A DNA stretch of 64,000 bases. Source: Phaeobacter sp. CECT 5382. GTDB lineage: Bacteria; Pseudomonadota; Alphaproteobacteria; Rhodobacterales; Rhodobacteraceae. Shown here piece by piece: positions 9,327-18,656 of this stretch. Where the stretch lies: assembly GCF_001457775.1 (NCBI RefSeq), contig NZ_CYSG01000011.1:62001-126000 (forward strand), written 5' to 3'. Numbering within the stretch: position 1 is the first letter of the stretch; every line of letters begins with the position of its first letter. Made by a program: the position numbers and the translations under genes. The notes beneath the pieces are model-generated. The model did not search any database and was not told where the DNA came from. It was given only the letters and a program-made list of their open reading frames with translations.

Positions 9327-10804
9327 TAGTCGTACTGCTCCCGATATTTGCGCACGATATATAGCGCCAGGACATTAAGCCCCAGTGTGAGGACAAAGAG
9401 GGAAAGACCCAGGGCAAAAGCCACCAGTGTTTCCGGGCTGGCAAAATCAGTATCCCCGGTCAGCTGACTGACGATCCGGGTGGTGATTGTGGTCATGGAT
9501 TCAAAGGGATTGCCCGAGAACTTGGCAATGGCGCCTGCCCCCATCACGACGATCATTGTCTCGCCAATGGCGCGTGAGGCCGCAAGGAGGATTGCCCCCA
9601 CGATACCCGGCAGCGCGGCCGGCAGAACCACCTGACGCACGGTCTCGGATTTGGTGGCCCCCAGTCCCAAAGACCCATCGCGCAGCGCTTGTGGTACCGC
9701 ATTAATAATATCGTCCGACAGGGAGGAAACGAATGGGATCAACATGATACCCATAACAACACCCGCTGTCAGAACCGAGGTCGCTCCGCTCATCCAGGTA
9801 AGGCCAAAAACACCGTTTTCTCCTTGGCCAAACAGCTTGAGCAGCAAGGGACCAACTGTCAGCAGGGCAAACAAACCATAAACAATGGTTGGGATGCCGG
9901 CGAGAATTTCCAACAGTGGCTTGGCAAAGGCCCGTACGGTCGACCCCGCATATTCAGACAGGTAGATCGCAGCAAATAGCCCGACCGGCACGGCCACCAT
10001 AAGCGCAATGGCCGAGATATAGAGGGTGCCCCACAACAAAGGTAGAATGGAGAGTTCACTATCACCACGGAAGTTGGGCGCCCAAGTGGTTCCAAAGAAG
10101 AAGTCCCGCCAATTATGCAGGCCAAAGAAGTTCATAGTCTCAAAAAACATCGACAGCACGATACCCACAGTGGTGAGGATCGCCAGCGAGGCCGCCAAGA
10201 CCAACAGTGCCATCACGCCCCGTTCAACAACGTTGCGCGCCCGAAACTCTTTGTCCGAGTTCCGATAGGCCAAGAAAAATCCGACCAGCGCAGACAGGAC
10301 GGCGACCACCGTCATGAGAGTGGCGCCGCTACTGGAAAGCTGCCGGTAGCTTTGCGCTGCTTCCAGGACCTCCGGGCGGACTTCAGAGCCCAGAGCGACA
10401 CCGACAGCCCCAAGGTCTGAACGAATGTCACTGGTCGCACTGTCCAGTGCAAAGGATTGTTTTTGCGTAAGAAAGCTTTGGTTCACCGCTTCATCCAGCC
10501 CCTCGGCCAAGCGACGCACATCGCTCATGACCAGGCTGAGGCTGGTGTTTTCGGGGATCGACGTTTCCGGGATCAGCGCAGATACCCGGTTTTCGATCAC
10601 AATAGGTTGCACCAGCAACCAAATCGCCAGAATGGCCAGCGCAGGCACGGCCGTGCTCATGGCGACATTGGCACCATAGTAGTTTGGCAATGAATGCAGG
10701 TTGCGCGGGTTTCCCCCGGCAGATGCGAGGGCGCGGCGCCGCCCCATCGCAAAGCCGAGCGCGGAAAGCGCAAGCAGGAGAACAACAAGCCAGAAAGTCG
10801 GCAT
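9326..10804 (-). CDS. pstC: Phosphate ABC transporter permease PstC
   Basis: Second inner-membrane permease of the Pst importer, 492 aa, again with a long N-terminal extension before the MetI-like core. The EAA-like loop reads LGLGATKSETVRQVVLPAALPGIVG. The N-terminus has a membrane segment at residues 5-20 and another near 50-65. ATG at 10804 is preceded by GGAG at 6 nt. A perfect 14-bp tandem duplication (10815-10842) lies directly upstream of that ribosome site. It is co-directional with pstS, from which a hairpin separates it. Confidence 0.95.
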   Translation of the reverse strand: MPTFWLVVLLLALSALGFAMGRRRALASAGGNPRNLHSLPNYYGANVAMSTAVPALAILAIWLLVQPIVIENRVSALIPETSIPENTSLSLVMSDVRRLAEGLDEAVNQSFLTQKQSFALDSATSDIRSDLGAVGVALGSEVRPEVLEAAQSYRQLSSSGATLMTVVAVLSALVGFFLAYRNSDKEFRARNVVERGVMALLVLAASLAILTTVGIVLSMFFETMNFFGLHNWRDFFFGTTWAPNFRGDSELSILPLLWGTLYISAIALMVAVPVGLFAAIYLSEYAGSTVRAFAKPLLEILAGIPTIVYGLFALLTVGPLLLKLFGQGENGVFGLTWMSGATSVLTAGVVMGIMLIPFVSSLSDDIINAVPQALRDGSLGLGATKSETVRQVVLPAALPGIVGAILLAASRAIGETMIVVMGAGAIAKFSGNPFESMTTITTRIVSQLTGDTDFASPETLVAFALGLSLFVLTLGLNVLALYIVRKYREQYD

Positions 10805-10814
10805 CAAAAGCTCC

Positions 10815-10842
10815 GGTGTGTCAGCGGCGGTGTGTCAGCGGC
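10815..10842. repeat. Two perfect tandem copies of a 14-bp unit
   Basis: GGTGTGTCAGCGGC occurs head-to-tail at 10815-10828 and 10829-10842, in the leader just upstream of the pstC ribosome site. It looks like a recent slippage duplication. Confidence 0.9.
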
Positions 10843-10869
10843 GTTTGAAAGAAGTTCGGGGTGAAGTTA

Positions 10870-10900
10870 GAAAAGTTGGGGCGGAAGTCCCGCCCCAACT
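10870..10900 (-). terminator. Hairpin between pstS and pstC
   Basis: A perfect 10-bp stem (10875-10884 with 10890-10899, mostly G-C, 5-nt loop) lies 25 bp past the pstS stop. In the direction of transcription it is followed by CTTTTCTAAC. A partial terminator or 3' stabilising hairpin here would make pstS mRNA more abundant than pstCAB. That is a common need because the binding protein is required in excess. Confidence 0.75.
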
Positions 10901-10924
10901 CTATTTAGCCATTGGGGGCTATAT

Positions 10925-11980
10925 TCAAGAATTGCCGCCCATGGTGGCTTCGGCTGCAACCGCTTCCTGAGTTTTAACCAGCTCAGGGTCGGCAACCAGA
11001 CCATATTCGGACAGCGGGCCGTCGGCGCCGGCAACTTCATCGGAGATGAAGAATTCAGCATATTCCTTCAGGCCTGGGATGACGCCGATGTGGGCTTTCT
11101 TCACGTAGAAGAACAGCGGGCGCGATACAGGGTATTCGCCGGTTGCGATGCTTTCGGTCGAAGGCACGATACCGGACATAGTTGCGACCTGCAGCTTGTC
11201 GGTGTTGTTCTCGTAGAAGGCCAGACCAAAGACGCCGATGCCGTCTTTGTTGCTTTCGATACGGGCCAAGGTCTCGGTGTAGTCGCCATCAATGTCGACC
11301 GAACGGCCATCGGTGCGCAGCGAGATACAGGCTTTTTCAGCAGCTTTTTTCTGTGCTTTAGGAGTGTCGCCCTCGGCGTGGGCCAGCAGGTGCTCGAATG
11401 CACCGGTGGCTTCGCAACCGGCCAGGATCACTTTGTCTTCAAACACTTCACGGGTGCCGTGCTTGGTGCCAGGAATGAAGGCCTGGATGTCCTGCGCGGG
11501 GAAGGCTGGGTTCACGTCGGCCCAGGTCTTGTAGGTGTTCGCAACCATTTTGCCGTCAACCAGAACTTCGTTGGACAGGGCCAGGAACCAATCGGTAGGC
11601 GTGAAGGCAAAATCGTTGCCTTTGATGTCGGAGGCAAAAACGATGCCATCATAACCGATGCGAACTTCGATGATGTCAGTGACACCCGCTTCGGCACAGG
11701 CTTTGATTTCTTTGTCTTTGATTTTGCGCGACGCATTGGCAACGTCGATAGTGTTTTCACCAAGACCTTCGCAGAACCGCTTGAGGCCAGCGGAAGAGCC
11801 GCCGGATTCAACAACGGGTGTCGGGAAGTCGAAGTTTTCACCAAAGGCTTCGGCAACGATCGAAGCATAGGGCAGAACAGTCGAAGAACCCGCAACCTGA
11901 ACCTGGTCACGTGCAGAGGCAGCAGTCGCTGATACAGCGGCGATGGTCAGGGCAGAAGCGGTCAGTTTCATAAAGGACAT
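10925..11980 (-). CDS. pstS: Periplasmic phosphate-binding protein PstS
   Basis: Phosphate-binding protein of 351 aa that delivers phosphate to PstCAB. A Sec signal peptide (residues 1 to about 23, ending ATAASA) precedes the mature protein. The ligand loops show VAGSSTVLP near the N-terminus and ESGGSSAGLKRFCEG, where the P-loop-like serines and Arg contact phosphate. Cys residues in FCEG, KACAEAG and AGCEATG suggest disulfides. Start 11980 has GGAG 6 nt upstream. The in-frame ATG at 11992 lies inside that ribosome site. A Pho-box-like array lies 84-112 bp upstream, fitting induction by phosphate starvation. Confidence 0.96.
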   Translation of the reverse strand: MSFMKLTASALTIAAVSATAASARDQVQVAGSSTVLPYASIVAEAFGENFDFPTPVVESGGSSAGLKRFCEGLGENTIDVANASRKIKDKEIKACAEAGVTDIIEVRIGYDGIVFASDIKGNDFAFTPTDWFLALSNEVLVDGKMVANTYKTWADVNPAFPAQDIQAFIPGTKHGTREVFEDKVILAGCEATGAFEHLLAHAEGDTPKAQKKAAEKACISLRTDGRSVDIDGDYTETLARIESNKDGIGVFGLAFYENNTDKLQVATMSGIVPSTESIATGEYPVSRPLFFYVKKAHIGVIPGLKEYAEFFISDEVAGADGPLSEYGLVADPELVKTQEAVAAEATMGGNS

Positions 11981-12358
11981 TGGTGTCTCCATGAGAGATT
12001 AAGATGTGTGACCATCTGCGTGATGATCATGCGCCCCTCGTAAAAGGCTGTCATGAGGCTTTTGTGACGCTTGTGTAACAGGCGTATGACAAAAGCTGGG
12101 GTGGGACAAAATTTGTCACAAAAATCATGATCAGCGTTAACGACATTCCAGTCGGGGCCACGGGTCTGCGGGTTTGTTCCGATGATCTTCGCCACTATTT
12201 TCACGGTGGATTTGCAAGATTCAAGCGTCAGGACCTGGGATCCAGTCCAAAGTGAGGTGGGTAGCAGTCAACAGAACGCCCTAAAATAGCCTATCACATG
12301 CACCACCACTCGGCCGCTATGCGTCGCGTCACAGCTGTATAGGCGGGTGTTGGTCTAT
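11981..12358. other. Intergenic region carrying the pstS promoter
   Basis: This 378-bp gap lies between phoR and pstS on the same strand. It contains the Pho box array (12064-12092) and a 13-bp palindrome, GACAAAATTTGTC (12105-12117), just upstream of it. No gene is seen. Confidence 0.6.
12064..12092 (-). promoter_or_regulatory. Pho box (three 7-mers at 11-bp period) upstream of pstS
   Basis: Read on the minus strand, three PhoB-type heptamers follow each other with 4-bp spacers: TTGTCAT (12086-12092), CTGTTAC (12075-12081) and GCGTCAC (12064-12070). The 11-bp period and resemblance to CTGTCAT match known PhoB direct repeats. Its place upstream of pstS, with PhoB encoded in the same operon, makes it a strong candidate. 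Binding is not shown by sequence alone. Confidence 0.8.
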
Positions 12359-13405
12359 TCACTGGCACAACGGCAAGAGGACGGTAAAACAGGATCCCTC
12401 GCCTATCGTGCTTTCGACCCGGAGACGGCCACGGTGGCGATTGATGATATGTTTGACGATCGCAAGCCCCAGCCCGGTTCCCCCAAGTTCTCGCGAACGG
12501 TGACTGTCCGCACGGTAAAAACGTTCTGTCAGCCGTGGCAGATGGATCGGATCTATCCCTGGCCCATTGTCGCGGACCTGAACACGGGCTGCGGGGGCTC
12601 GGATCGATGGATCCCGGTCCAAAAGAGTCAATGTCATCTCTACCCGGGTGCCGCCATATTTGATCGCGTTTTCAACCAGGTTGATAAAGACCTGCAGCAA
12701 CTGGTCCGCGTCGCCCATCACTGTTACGGGCTCATCTGGGGCATCAAAATGCAAGGTGACACCACCAGCTTCTGCAAGAGGCTGCATCGTTTTGAGCGTC
12801 GAGGAGAGATGCGCAGTCAGATCCAACTGTTCCTTGGGTCGAATACGCTCCTTGCTCTCAACACGGTTGAGAGAAAGAAGATCCCCTACTAGACGGTTCA
12901 TCCGGCTGGCTTCACCTTCCATGATTGACAAGAACCTGTCGCGTGCCGCGGGATCATCCCGGGCCGCACCACGCAGGGTTTCAATGAACCCCATCAGCGC
13001 GGTCAGGGGCGTTCGCAGCTCATGGCTGACATTGGCCACAAAATCCCGTCGCATCTGACTGGCCTGCTCGCGTTCTGTTACATCGGCGAAACTGATCAGG
13101 GCCGCACCACCTTCGACGGCACCAATGCCGGGAACATAGCGCAGCGTGACCTCATAGGTCGTGTCCTGCGCCCCGTCATTTGAAAGATGTCGCGCCGTTC
13201 TGGAGCTGCGGTCCTCCAGGCATTTTTCGATCGCCCCGGTCACACTGGGCTGCCTCAGAATAGTAGCAAAATGGCGTCCAATGATATGTTGCCCCAACAA
13301 GGCCCGCCCGGCCGAATTGGCACCGATAAAACGTTCGGTCTGATCTATCAGCACCGAGGGCAATGGAATCGCCTCAAGAAACCCGGTGATAACGTCTTGT
13401 TTCAT
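12359..13405 (-). CDS. phoR: Phosphate regulon sensor histidine kinase PhoR
   Basis: Histidine kinase of 348 aa that phosphorylates PhoB. A PAS domain occupies about residues 5-115 (LPSVLIDQTERFIGANSAG, ending ISFADVTERE). The HisKA domain carries the phospho-accepting His in FVANVSHELRTPLTALMGFIETL. The ATPase domain shows NLVENAIKYGG, DNGPGID and GGTGLGLAIVKHI. No hydrophobic segment long enough to cross the membrane is present, unlike E. coli PhoR. It would therefore be cytosolic or recruited by PhoU/Pst. It precedes the pst operon in the same direction, with a separate promoter region in between. Confidence 0.93.
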   Translation of the reverse strand: MKQDVITGFLEAIPLPSVLIDQTERFIGANSAGRALLGQHIIGRHFATILRQPSVTGAIEKCLEDRSSRTARHLSNDGAQDTTYEVTLRYVPGIGAVEGGAALISFADVTEREQASQMRRDFVANVSHELRTPLTALMGFIETLRGAARDDPAARDRFLSIMEGEASRMNRLVGDLLSLNRVESKERIRPKEQLDLTAHLSSTLKTMQPLAEAGGVTLHFDAPDEPVTVMGDADQLLQVFINLVENAIKYGGTRVEMTLTLLDRDPSIRAPAARVQVRDNGPGIDPIHLPRLTERFYRADSHRSRELGGTGLGLAIVKHIINRHRGRLRVESTIGEGSCFTVLLPLCQ

Positions 13406-13608
13406 CGTAACTTCCCCTGAAAATCAGCTCTGCGATACACCGGCAACTCATTTGAAAACGCATCCGGCAATCCGCCTCTCCTATCAAGGGAATGTAAACA
13501 CGATGTGGCAACCATGAACACATTGAAGCGGAACCGCACTGCCCCGCCCAGGCGCACAACGGGTTGAAACTGGGCGGGAACCGGGCGGGCTCAGGACTTA
13601 TACCAAGC

Positions 13609-14130
13609 TCAGATTTCGCGCATCTCCTTCCGAAAGCGGCGCATGTTCTCTTGATAGTGCAAGGCGCTCAGCGTGAGGTTTTGCGCCTGTGCCTTTGACA
13701 CCTCGCGCACAACTTTTCCCGGCGCACCCATGACCAGGGAATTGTCAGGGATGACTTTGTTTTCGGTGATCAGCGCCCCTGCCCCGATCAGGCAGTTCTT
13801 GCCGATCTTGGCCCCATTCAGAACCGTCGCCCCCATACCGATCAGGCTGTTTTCCCCGATGGTGCAGCCATGCAGCATGACCTTGTGGCCAATGGTGCAA
13901 TTCTTGCCAACGGTCAGCGGAAAGCCTGCATCGATATGCATGACCACGTTTTCCTGCACATTGGCGCCTTCACAAATGCGGATCTCTTCATGATCTGCGC
14001 GCAGGGTGCAGCCAAACCAGACCGAAGCTCCGGCCTCAAGAACCACCTGACCGATCAGATTGGCATCAGGGGCCACCCAGGTGTCTTCGTGCAGTTGGGG
14101 TTCATGTTTTCCAAGGGCATACAGGGTCAT
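13609..14130 (-). CDS. Gamma carbonic anhydrase-like hexapeptide protein
   Basis: A 173-aa left-handed beta-helix protein of the gamma carbonic anhydrase/PaaY family. Repeated hexapeptide turns ([48 protein letters not shown]) run through residues 15-135, with His residues (MHIDAG, IGHKV, LHGCTIG) at the positions that bind metal in the trimer. The family includes active carbonic anhydrases and proteins of unknown catalysis, so the activity is uncertain. Its start codon overlaps the gmk stop by four bases (ATGA), giving a yicC-gmk-this gene operon. Confidence 0.88.
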   Translation of the reverse strand: MTLYALGKHEPQLHEDTWVAPDANLIGQVVLEAGASVWFGCTLRADHEEIRICEGANVQENVVMHIDAGFPLTVGKNCTIGHKVMLHGCTIGENSLIGMGATVLNGAKIGKNCLIGAGALITENKVIPDNSLVMGAPGKVVREVSKAQAQNLTLSALHYQENMRRFRKEMREI

Positions 14131-14768
14131 GACATTTCCTCAAATTCACTTTGCAGCAAGCGGACGTGATCCAACAGACCGGGTTGCTGGATCCGACGCA
14201 GACGCGTAGCTGTGATGATAGTTTTCAGCGCCGCTTCTGTGGCATCGAGATCGTCATTGATCAACACATGGTCATAGCTGCCCCAGTGGCTGATCTCGTC
14301 CCAGCTTTTCTCCATCCGCCGTTTGATGGTTTCCGCGTCATCCTGACCGCGGCTTTCCAGCCGGCGCCGCAATTCAGTGATCGAAGGTGGCAACAGAAAG
14401 ATCGAAAGCGTGTGCTGGCCAAGTTCGGAGTTGCGGATCTGCTGGGCCCCCTGCCAGTCAATATCAAACAGCACGTCCTGTCCGGTCTCTATGGCAATGC
14501 GCACCGGCCCTTTGGGAGAGCCATAGAAATTGCCAAAGACATGGGCATGTTCCAGCATCTCGTTTTCGGTCACGGCGGTTTTGAAGTCATCCACCGAGAC
14601 AAAATGGTAATCCTGCCCGTTCACTTCGCCGGAGCGCGGCGTGCGCGTCGTAGCCGAGACAGAAAAGGATATGCTGTCATCCCAGGCCCGCAGCCGTTTT
14701 GCCAGGGTGGATTTGCCTGCCCCCGAGGGCGAGGACAGGATGATCAAAAGACCACGCCGATCTGCCAT
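14127..14768 (-). CDS. gmk: Guanylate kinase
   Basis: Cytosolic enzyme phosphorylating GMP to GDP, 213 aa. The P-loop [10 protein letters not shown] is at residues 11-20. GMP-binding residues appear in [20 protein letters not shown], and [12 protein letters not shown] is diagnostic of the family. Start 14768 (MADRRG) follows GGAG by 8 nt. An upstream in-frame start would run into yicC. It is encoded 19 bp after yicC and overlaps the next gene by 4 bp, so the three are probably co-transcribed. Confidence 0.97.
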   Translation of the reverse strand: MADRRGLLIILSSPSGAGKSTLAKRLRAWDDSISFSVSATTRTPRSGEVNGQDYHFVSVDDFKTAVTENEMLEHAHVFGNFYGSPKGPVRIAIETGQDVLFDIDWQGAQQIRNSELGQHTLSIFLLPPSITELRRRLESRGQDDAETIKRRMEKSWDEISHWGSYDHVLINDDLDATEAALKTIITATRLRRIQQPGLLDHVRLLQSEFEEMS

Positions 14769-14787
14769 CTCGTTTTCTCCTTTGGTG

Positions 14788-15684
14788 TTATTCAATATTC
14801 TGCACCTGTTCGCGCATCTGATCGATCACTGCTTTCAACTCTAGCCCAGTCGAGGTCAAGTCACTGTTGAGCGCTTTTGAACACAGAGTATTGGCCTCGC
14901 GGTTGAACTCCTGCATGAGGAAATCCATTTTGCGCCCGACTGCGCCACCATTTGCGAGCAGCGCTTCTGCTGCCTCGATATGAGCGCCGAGCCGGTCGAT
15001 CTCTTCGGTGATGTCAGATTTCACCGCCAGCATCGCCAGCTCCTGTGCGACGCGATCCTGATCGGCACCTTCTGTGTTGTCCATGACCTTTGCAAGATTG
15101 GCCTTCAGTGCGGCCGCGACCAAGGGTTTGCGCGCCTCGGCCTGATCCGCTGCCTGTATTCGCAGGGCGCGCAACTGGTCCAATTGATCCGCAAGAATTC
15201 TTTCGAGCGCTGCCCCTTCGGCTTCACGCATCTGAACGAATTGCGCCAAAATGGTTTCGAATTCCTCTACCAGGACCGCGACCAGCGGTTTTGGATCATC
15301 CTCGCTGACAGATTGTTCCAAAACGCCACGGATGGACAAAAGGTCAGCCGCTGAGGTGACAGACAGGTCAATACCCGCCGCCTGTGCGGTGGCTTCCGTT
15401 TCCGCCAAAGCAGCCAAGACTGAATGGAGCAAAGGCGTGTTCAGTGTCAGCGTAGCGGCACCTGCTTCGGTACGGTTGAGACGCAGCCCAAGTGAGACGT
15501 TGCCACGCGCCAGGGATTTGCTGAGCTTGGTGCGCAGCTGTGCCTCCAACCCCTCCAGCCAGTCCGGTACCCGCAGGCGCAGATCCAACCCCTTGGCATT
15601 GACCGAGCGCATCTCCCAGCTCCAGCTATGGGCGCCCAAAGTCCCCTGACCCGAGGCAAAGCCCGTCATGCTTCGAATTTTCAT
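14788..15684 (-). CDS. yicC: YicC family endoribonuclease-like protein
   Basis: YicC/YloC family protein of 298 aa, recognisable from the start [14 protein letters not shown], the segment [16 protein letters not shown], and the C-terminal [20 protein letters not shown]. Family members are involved in stationary-phase survival, and recent work describes them as RNases acting on small RNAs. That role is carried over from the family. Start 15684 is chosen because [10 protein letters not shown] is the conserved N-terminus. Adjacency to gmk is widely conserved in bacteria. Confidence 0.94.
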   Translation of the reverse strand: MKIRSMTGFASGQGTLGAHSWSWEMRSVNAKGLDLRLRVPDWLEGLEAQLRTKLSKSLARGNVSLGLRLNRTEAGAATLTLNTPLLHSVLAALAETEATAQAAGIDLSVTSAADLLSIRGVLEQSVSEDDPKPLVAVLVEEFETILAQFVQMREAEGAALERILADQLDQLRALRIQAADQAEARKPLVAAALKANLAKVMDNTEGADQDRVAQELAMLAVKSDITEEIDRLGAHIEAAEALLANGGAVGRKMDFLMQEFNREANTLCSKALNSDLTSTGLELKAVIDQMREQVQNIE

Positions 15685-15837
15685 TAAATCGGCCCTTTTC
15701 CGGTTACTTGGCATCACGCGACAGGGCTCCTAGAGGTTCGACAGCAGTGCAGACTGACGCAAAAGGATAGGTCTCTAACCCAAGGCATTAACCATTGCTT
15801 TATAATTTAGTCCAAATTTGAATAATATTATGGCATG

Positions 15838-15854
15838 TTAACTGCAAGGTAACC
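15838..15854 (+). promoter_or_regulatory. Imperfect CtrA-like site upstream of the PAS_5 gene
   Basis: TTAA (15838-15841), seven bases, then GTAACC (15849-15854) is one base away from the alphaproteobacterial CtrA consensus TTAA-N7-TTAAC. It lies about 95 bp upstream of the PAS gene in AT-rich DNA. A half site, TTAACCAT, lies 50 bp further upstream. This is a weak candidate. Confidence 0.3.
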
Positions 15855-15948
15855 ATCTAAACGGTACAAATAAGGCAGTCGCCAGATTGCTTCGAGTACC
15901 GAGGGCCATGAGACAAATCAACGGCCCGATCAACGGAAGGATAAGCAC

Positions 15949-16791
15949 ATGTTTTTTGGCGGCAGCAAAAATACAGAGCAGGACAAGGGACTCGGCAAGG
16001 TGGTTCCCATGAATAAATTCCGTACCAATGTACCGGTCTCCGCAATGCGTCAGGCCGAGGCTTACTGGACAGCGCTGCGTCGCGGTGATGATATTCCAAA
16101 CCGGTCGCAAATTGATCCGCGCGGGCTGGAGAATATCCTGTCGCAGACCTTTATCCTGGAACGTGTCGCACCCGGCATCGCCCGCTTCCGTCTGGCCGGT
16201 CAAAAGGTCAATGAAATGGCCGGCATGGAAGTGCGCGGCATGCCAATCACAGCTTTTTTCACTCCAGATGCCCGCAAACAGATGAGTGCCGCACTCGAAC
16301 AGATGTTTGAATCCCCCGCCATTGTCGAAGTCGAGCTGCAGACCGAACCTTCCCGGCTTCGCGGTCGACGCGAGGCACGCATGCTTCTTCTACCTTTGCG
16401 CAGTGATCTGGGCGATGTCAGCCGCGCACTGGGAGTGTTTATCTCCGAAGGCAACCCAACCAGCACGTCGCAGCGCTTTGGGATCTCCTCCATCGAGATG
16501 CGTTCGGTCGCAAAGAGTGCTGATGATACAGAATTCAAAGCCAAGCCACGAGGCGCCGACACACCGAATACAGATGTGCCAAACACCAAAGCGCCAAACG
16601 AGGTGAACGCAGACTTTGCAGAATTGCAATCTCGTCTGGCACCAGAGAAATCCATCTTGCAAGAAGCACGGACCCTAGCCGAACATAAAGCTGAGCATAA
16701 ACCAGCAAAGCCCGCACGCGACACATCTCGCGCCGATGCAAAAAGCAAAGCAAAATCGTCTCATCTGCGCCTTGTGGTTAGCCGCGACTAG
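15949..16791 (+). CDS. PAS_5 domain protein with basic disordered tail
   Basis: A 280-aa protein whose residues 25-160 match the alphaproteobacterial PAS_5 family (QAEAYWTALRRGDDIPNRSQIDPRGLENILSQTFILERV, then IARFRLAGQKVNEMAGMEVRGMP). These are cytoplasmic single-PAS proteins without an output domain, some implicated in cell-cycle or stress signalling. From about residue 185 the chain turns into a low-complexity K/A/E/P-rich tail of about 95 residues, probably disordered. A ribosome site (GGAAGGA) precedes the ATG. It is a single gene facing aroG, with its own terminator. Its precise function is unknown. Confidence 0.82.
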   Translation: MFFGGSKNTEQDKGLGKVVPMNKFRTNVPVSAMRQAEAYWTALRRGDDIPNRSQIDPRGLENILSQTFILERVAPGIARFRLAGQKVNEMAGMEVRGMPITAFFTPDARKQMSAALEQMFESPAIVEVELQTEPSRLRGRREARMLLLPLRSDLGDVSRALGVFISEGNPTSTSQRFGISSIEMRSVAKSADDTEFKAKPRGADTPNTDVPNTKAPNEVNADFAELQSRLAPEKSILQEARTLAEHKAEHKPAKPARDTSRADAKSKAKSSHLRLVVSRD

Positions 16792-16852
16792 CCCTGCCCG
16801 ATGTTGAAAATTTTAGATTATTTCTAGTCTATTTGGTCATAGCTAGAAACCA

Positions 16853-16890
16853 GCGCCCCGCGGAAGAAATCCCGGGGCGTTTCCCTTTTT
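16853..16890 (+). terminator. Terminator of the PAS_5 gene
   Basis: GCGCCCCG (16853-16860) pairs with CGGGGCG(T) (16873-16880), followed by TTTCCCTTTTT. It lies 60 bp after the stop. Confidence 0.7.
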
Positions 16891-17005
16891 GCAGCACATT
16901 GATTCCTGTGCAACGACGCCGGCTCCTCCCAGGCACTCAAAACAGGCCTGAAATCGCGACGAATGGCACAACCACTGACAGATCGAGCCGCGACAGCTTG
17001 GACAT

Positions 17006-17036
17006 AGAAAAACCGCCCCGGCACACCGGAGCGGTT
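17006..17036 (-). terminator. Terminator downstream of the DAHP synthase gene
   Basis: On the minus strand ACCGCTCCGG, a four-base loop and CCGGGGCGGT form a 10-bp stem with one G-U pair (17012-17035), followed by TTTTTCT. It lies 28 bp after the stop. Confidence 0.85.
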
Positions 17037-17063
17037 CTTCATCTTTGCAGTTCAAACCCGGTA

Positions 17064-18440
17064 TCAGCCAGCTTCGGCCTGACGCGCCATGCGTTTATTC
17101 CGCAAGACTGACAGCTCCTCAGCAACGAGAAAGGCCAGTTCCAGCGATTGGCTGGCGTTGAGGCGCGGATCACAGGCAGTGTGATAGCGATCACTCAGGT
17201 TTTCGTCAGTGACTGCACGCACGCCACCGGTACATTCGGTCACGTCTTGGCCGGTCATCTCAAAATGTACACCACCTGGCGTCGTGCCTTCGGCGGTATG
17301 TACGGCAAAGAAATCCTGAACCTCACGCAGAACACTTTCGAAAGGCCGGGTTTTGTACCCTGTCGACGATTTGATGGTGTTGCCGTGCATCGGATCACAA
17401 ACCCAGGTCACATTGGCGCCTTCTTCAGCTACTGCCTTGACCAGACGTGGCAGGTGTTCGCCTACATTTCCGGCGCCAAAGCGGGCGATCAGCGTCAGAC
17501 GTCCCTCTTCGTTTTCCGGGTTTAGACGTTCCATCAGCACTTTCAAATCATCCGCACTGGTGGTTGGGCCACATTTCATGCCGATGGGGTTCAAGACACC
17601 GCGGCAGAATTCGACATGCGCTCCATCAGGCTGACGGGTGCGATCACCAATCCAAAGCATGTGACCAGACCCCGCGAGCCATTTCCCGGAGGTCGAATCC
17701 AGGCGTGTCAGGGCCTCTTCATATTCCAGCAGCAAACCTTCGTGGCTGGTGTAGAATTCGACCGTCTGCAAAGCATGAGAGGCGTCATTGTTGACGCCCG
17801 CCGCCTTCATGAAATCCAGCGTGTCGGTGATGCGATTGGCCATCTCGCGATATTTTTCAGCCTTTTCACCCTCGGTGAAGCCAAGCGTCCAGGCATGCAC
17901 CTGGTTCACATCTGCGTAGCCGCCTGTGGAAAAAGCTCGCAACAGGTTCAGGGTCGCGGCCGCCTGCGTGTAGGCCTGCAGCATCCGCTTGGGATCCGGC
18001 AGCCGCGAGGATTCGGTGAAACCCAGATCATTGATGATATCGCCGCGGTAGCTGGGCAGCTCCACCCCATCAAAGGTTTCTGTGGGCGCGCTGCGTGGCT
18101 TGGCAAACTGGCCGGCCATGCGCCCAACCTTGACCACAGGAACCTTGGCGCCATAGGTCAGAACCATCGCCATCTGCAGCATCACCTTGAAGGTGTCACG
18201 AATGGCGTCGGCGCTGAATTGTTCAAAGCTTTCAGCGCAGTCGCCGCCTTGCAGCAGGAATGCTTCGCCGCGACCGGCCGCTGCCAGATGCTGCTTCAGG
18301 CGCCGCGCTTCACCGGCAAAGACCAGTGGCGGATAATTTGAAAGCTGCGCTTCTACGGCCTCGAGGGCCGCGGCATCGGTATAGTCGGGCATCTGTACAC
18401 GCGGTTTGTTGCGCCAGGCCGATTTTTGCCACTCACTCAT
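17064..18440 (-). CDS. aroG: Class II 3-deoxy-7-phosphoheptulonate (DAHP) synthase
   Basis: First enzyme of the shikimate pathway, condensing PEP with erythrose 4-phosphate. The 458-aa sequence belongs to the plant-like class II (AroA-II) family. Visible signatures are [10 protein letters not shown] with the metal-ligand Cys, [42 protein letters not shown] and [10 protein letters not shown] with the metal-binding His. Start 18440 (MSEWQKSAW) has GGAGAA upstream. The symbol follows common usage, and these genes are also named aroF or aroH. The gene is monocistronic. The trp genes it feeds lie 33 kb away in this window. Confidence 0.95.
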   Translation of the reverse strand: MSEWQKSAWRNKPRVQMPDYTDAAALEAVEAQLSNYPPLVFAGEARRLKQHLAAAGRGEAFLLQGGDCAESFEQFSADAIRDTFKVMLQMAMVLTYGAKVPVVKVGRMAGQFAKPRSAPTETFDGVELPSYRGDIINDLGFTESSRLPDPKRMLQAYTQAAATLNLLRAFSTGGYADVNQVHAWTLGFTEGEKAEKYREMANRITDTLDFMKAAGVNNDASHALQTVEFYTSHEGLLLEYEEALTRLDSTSGKWLAGSGHMLWIGDRTRQPDGAHVEFCRGVLNPIGMKCGPTTSADDLKVLMERLNPENEEGRLTLIARFGAGNVGEHLPRLVKAVAEEGANVTWVCDPMHGNTIKSSTGYKTRPFESVLREVQDFFAVHTAEGTTPGGVHFEMTGQDVTECTGGVRAVTDENLSDRYHTACDPRLNASQSLELAFLVAEELSVLRNKRMARQAEAG

Positions 18441-18656
18441 AGCTTTTCTCCGCTTAAGAGGTCTTAATAATAGAACGGAAGCCACCTATACAAAACCGCG
18501 CTCTTTCTGACCAGTTCAGATTTTCCATTGTTGGTTTCGAATTGCGGCCACTTGACCCGGCGGCAAACCTGTGAGCACGGTTTTTTGTAACTCACGCGGG
18601 GCTGGCCTTTTCAGGGCCTCTCCCGGTGCATTCAAATTTTGCCAAGGATGTGCCCC

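Noticed and set aside
11090-11932. Plus-strand open frame of 280 codons
   Set aside because: It mirrors pstS and has no homology or ribosome site.
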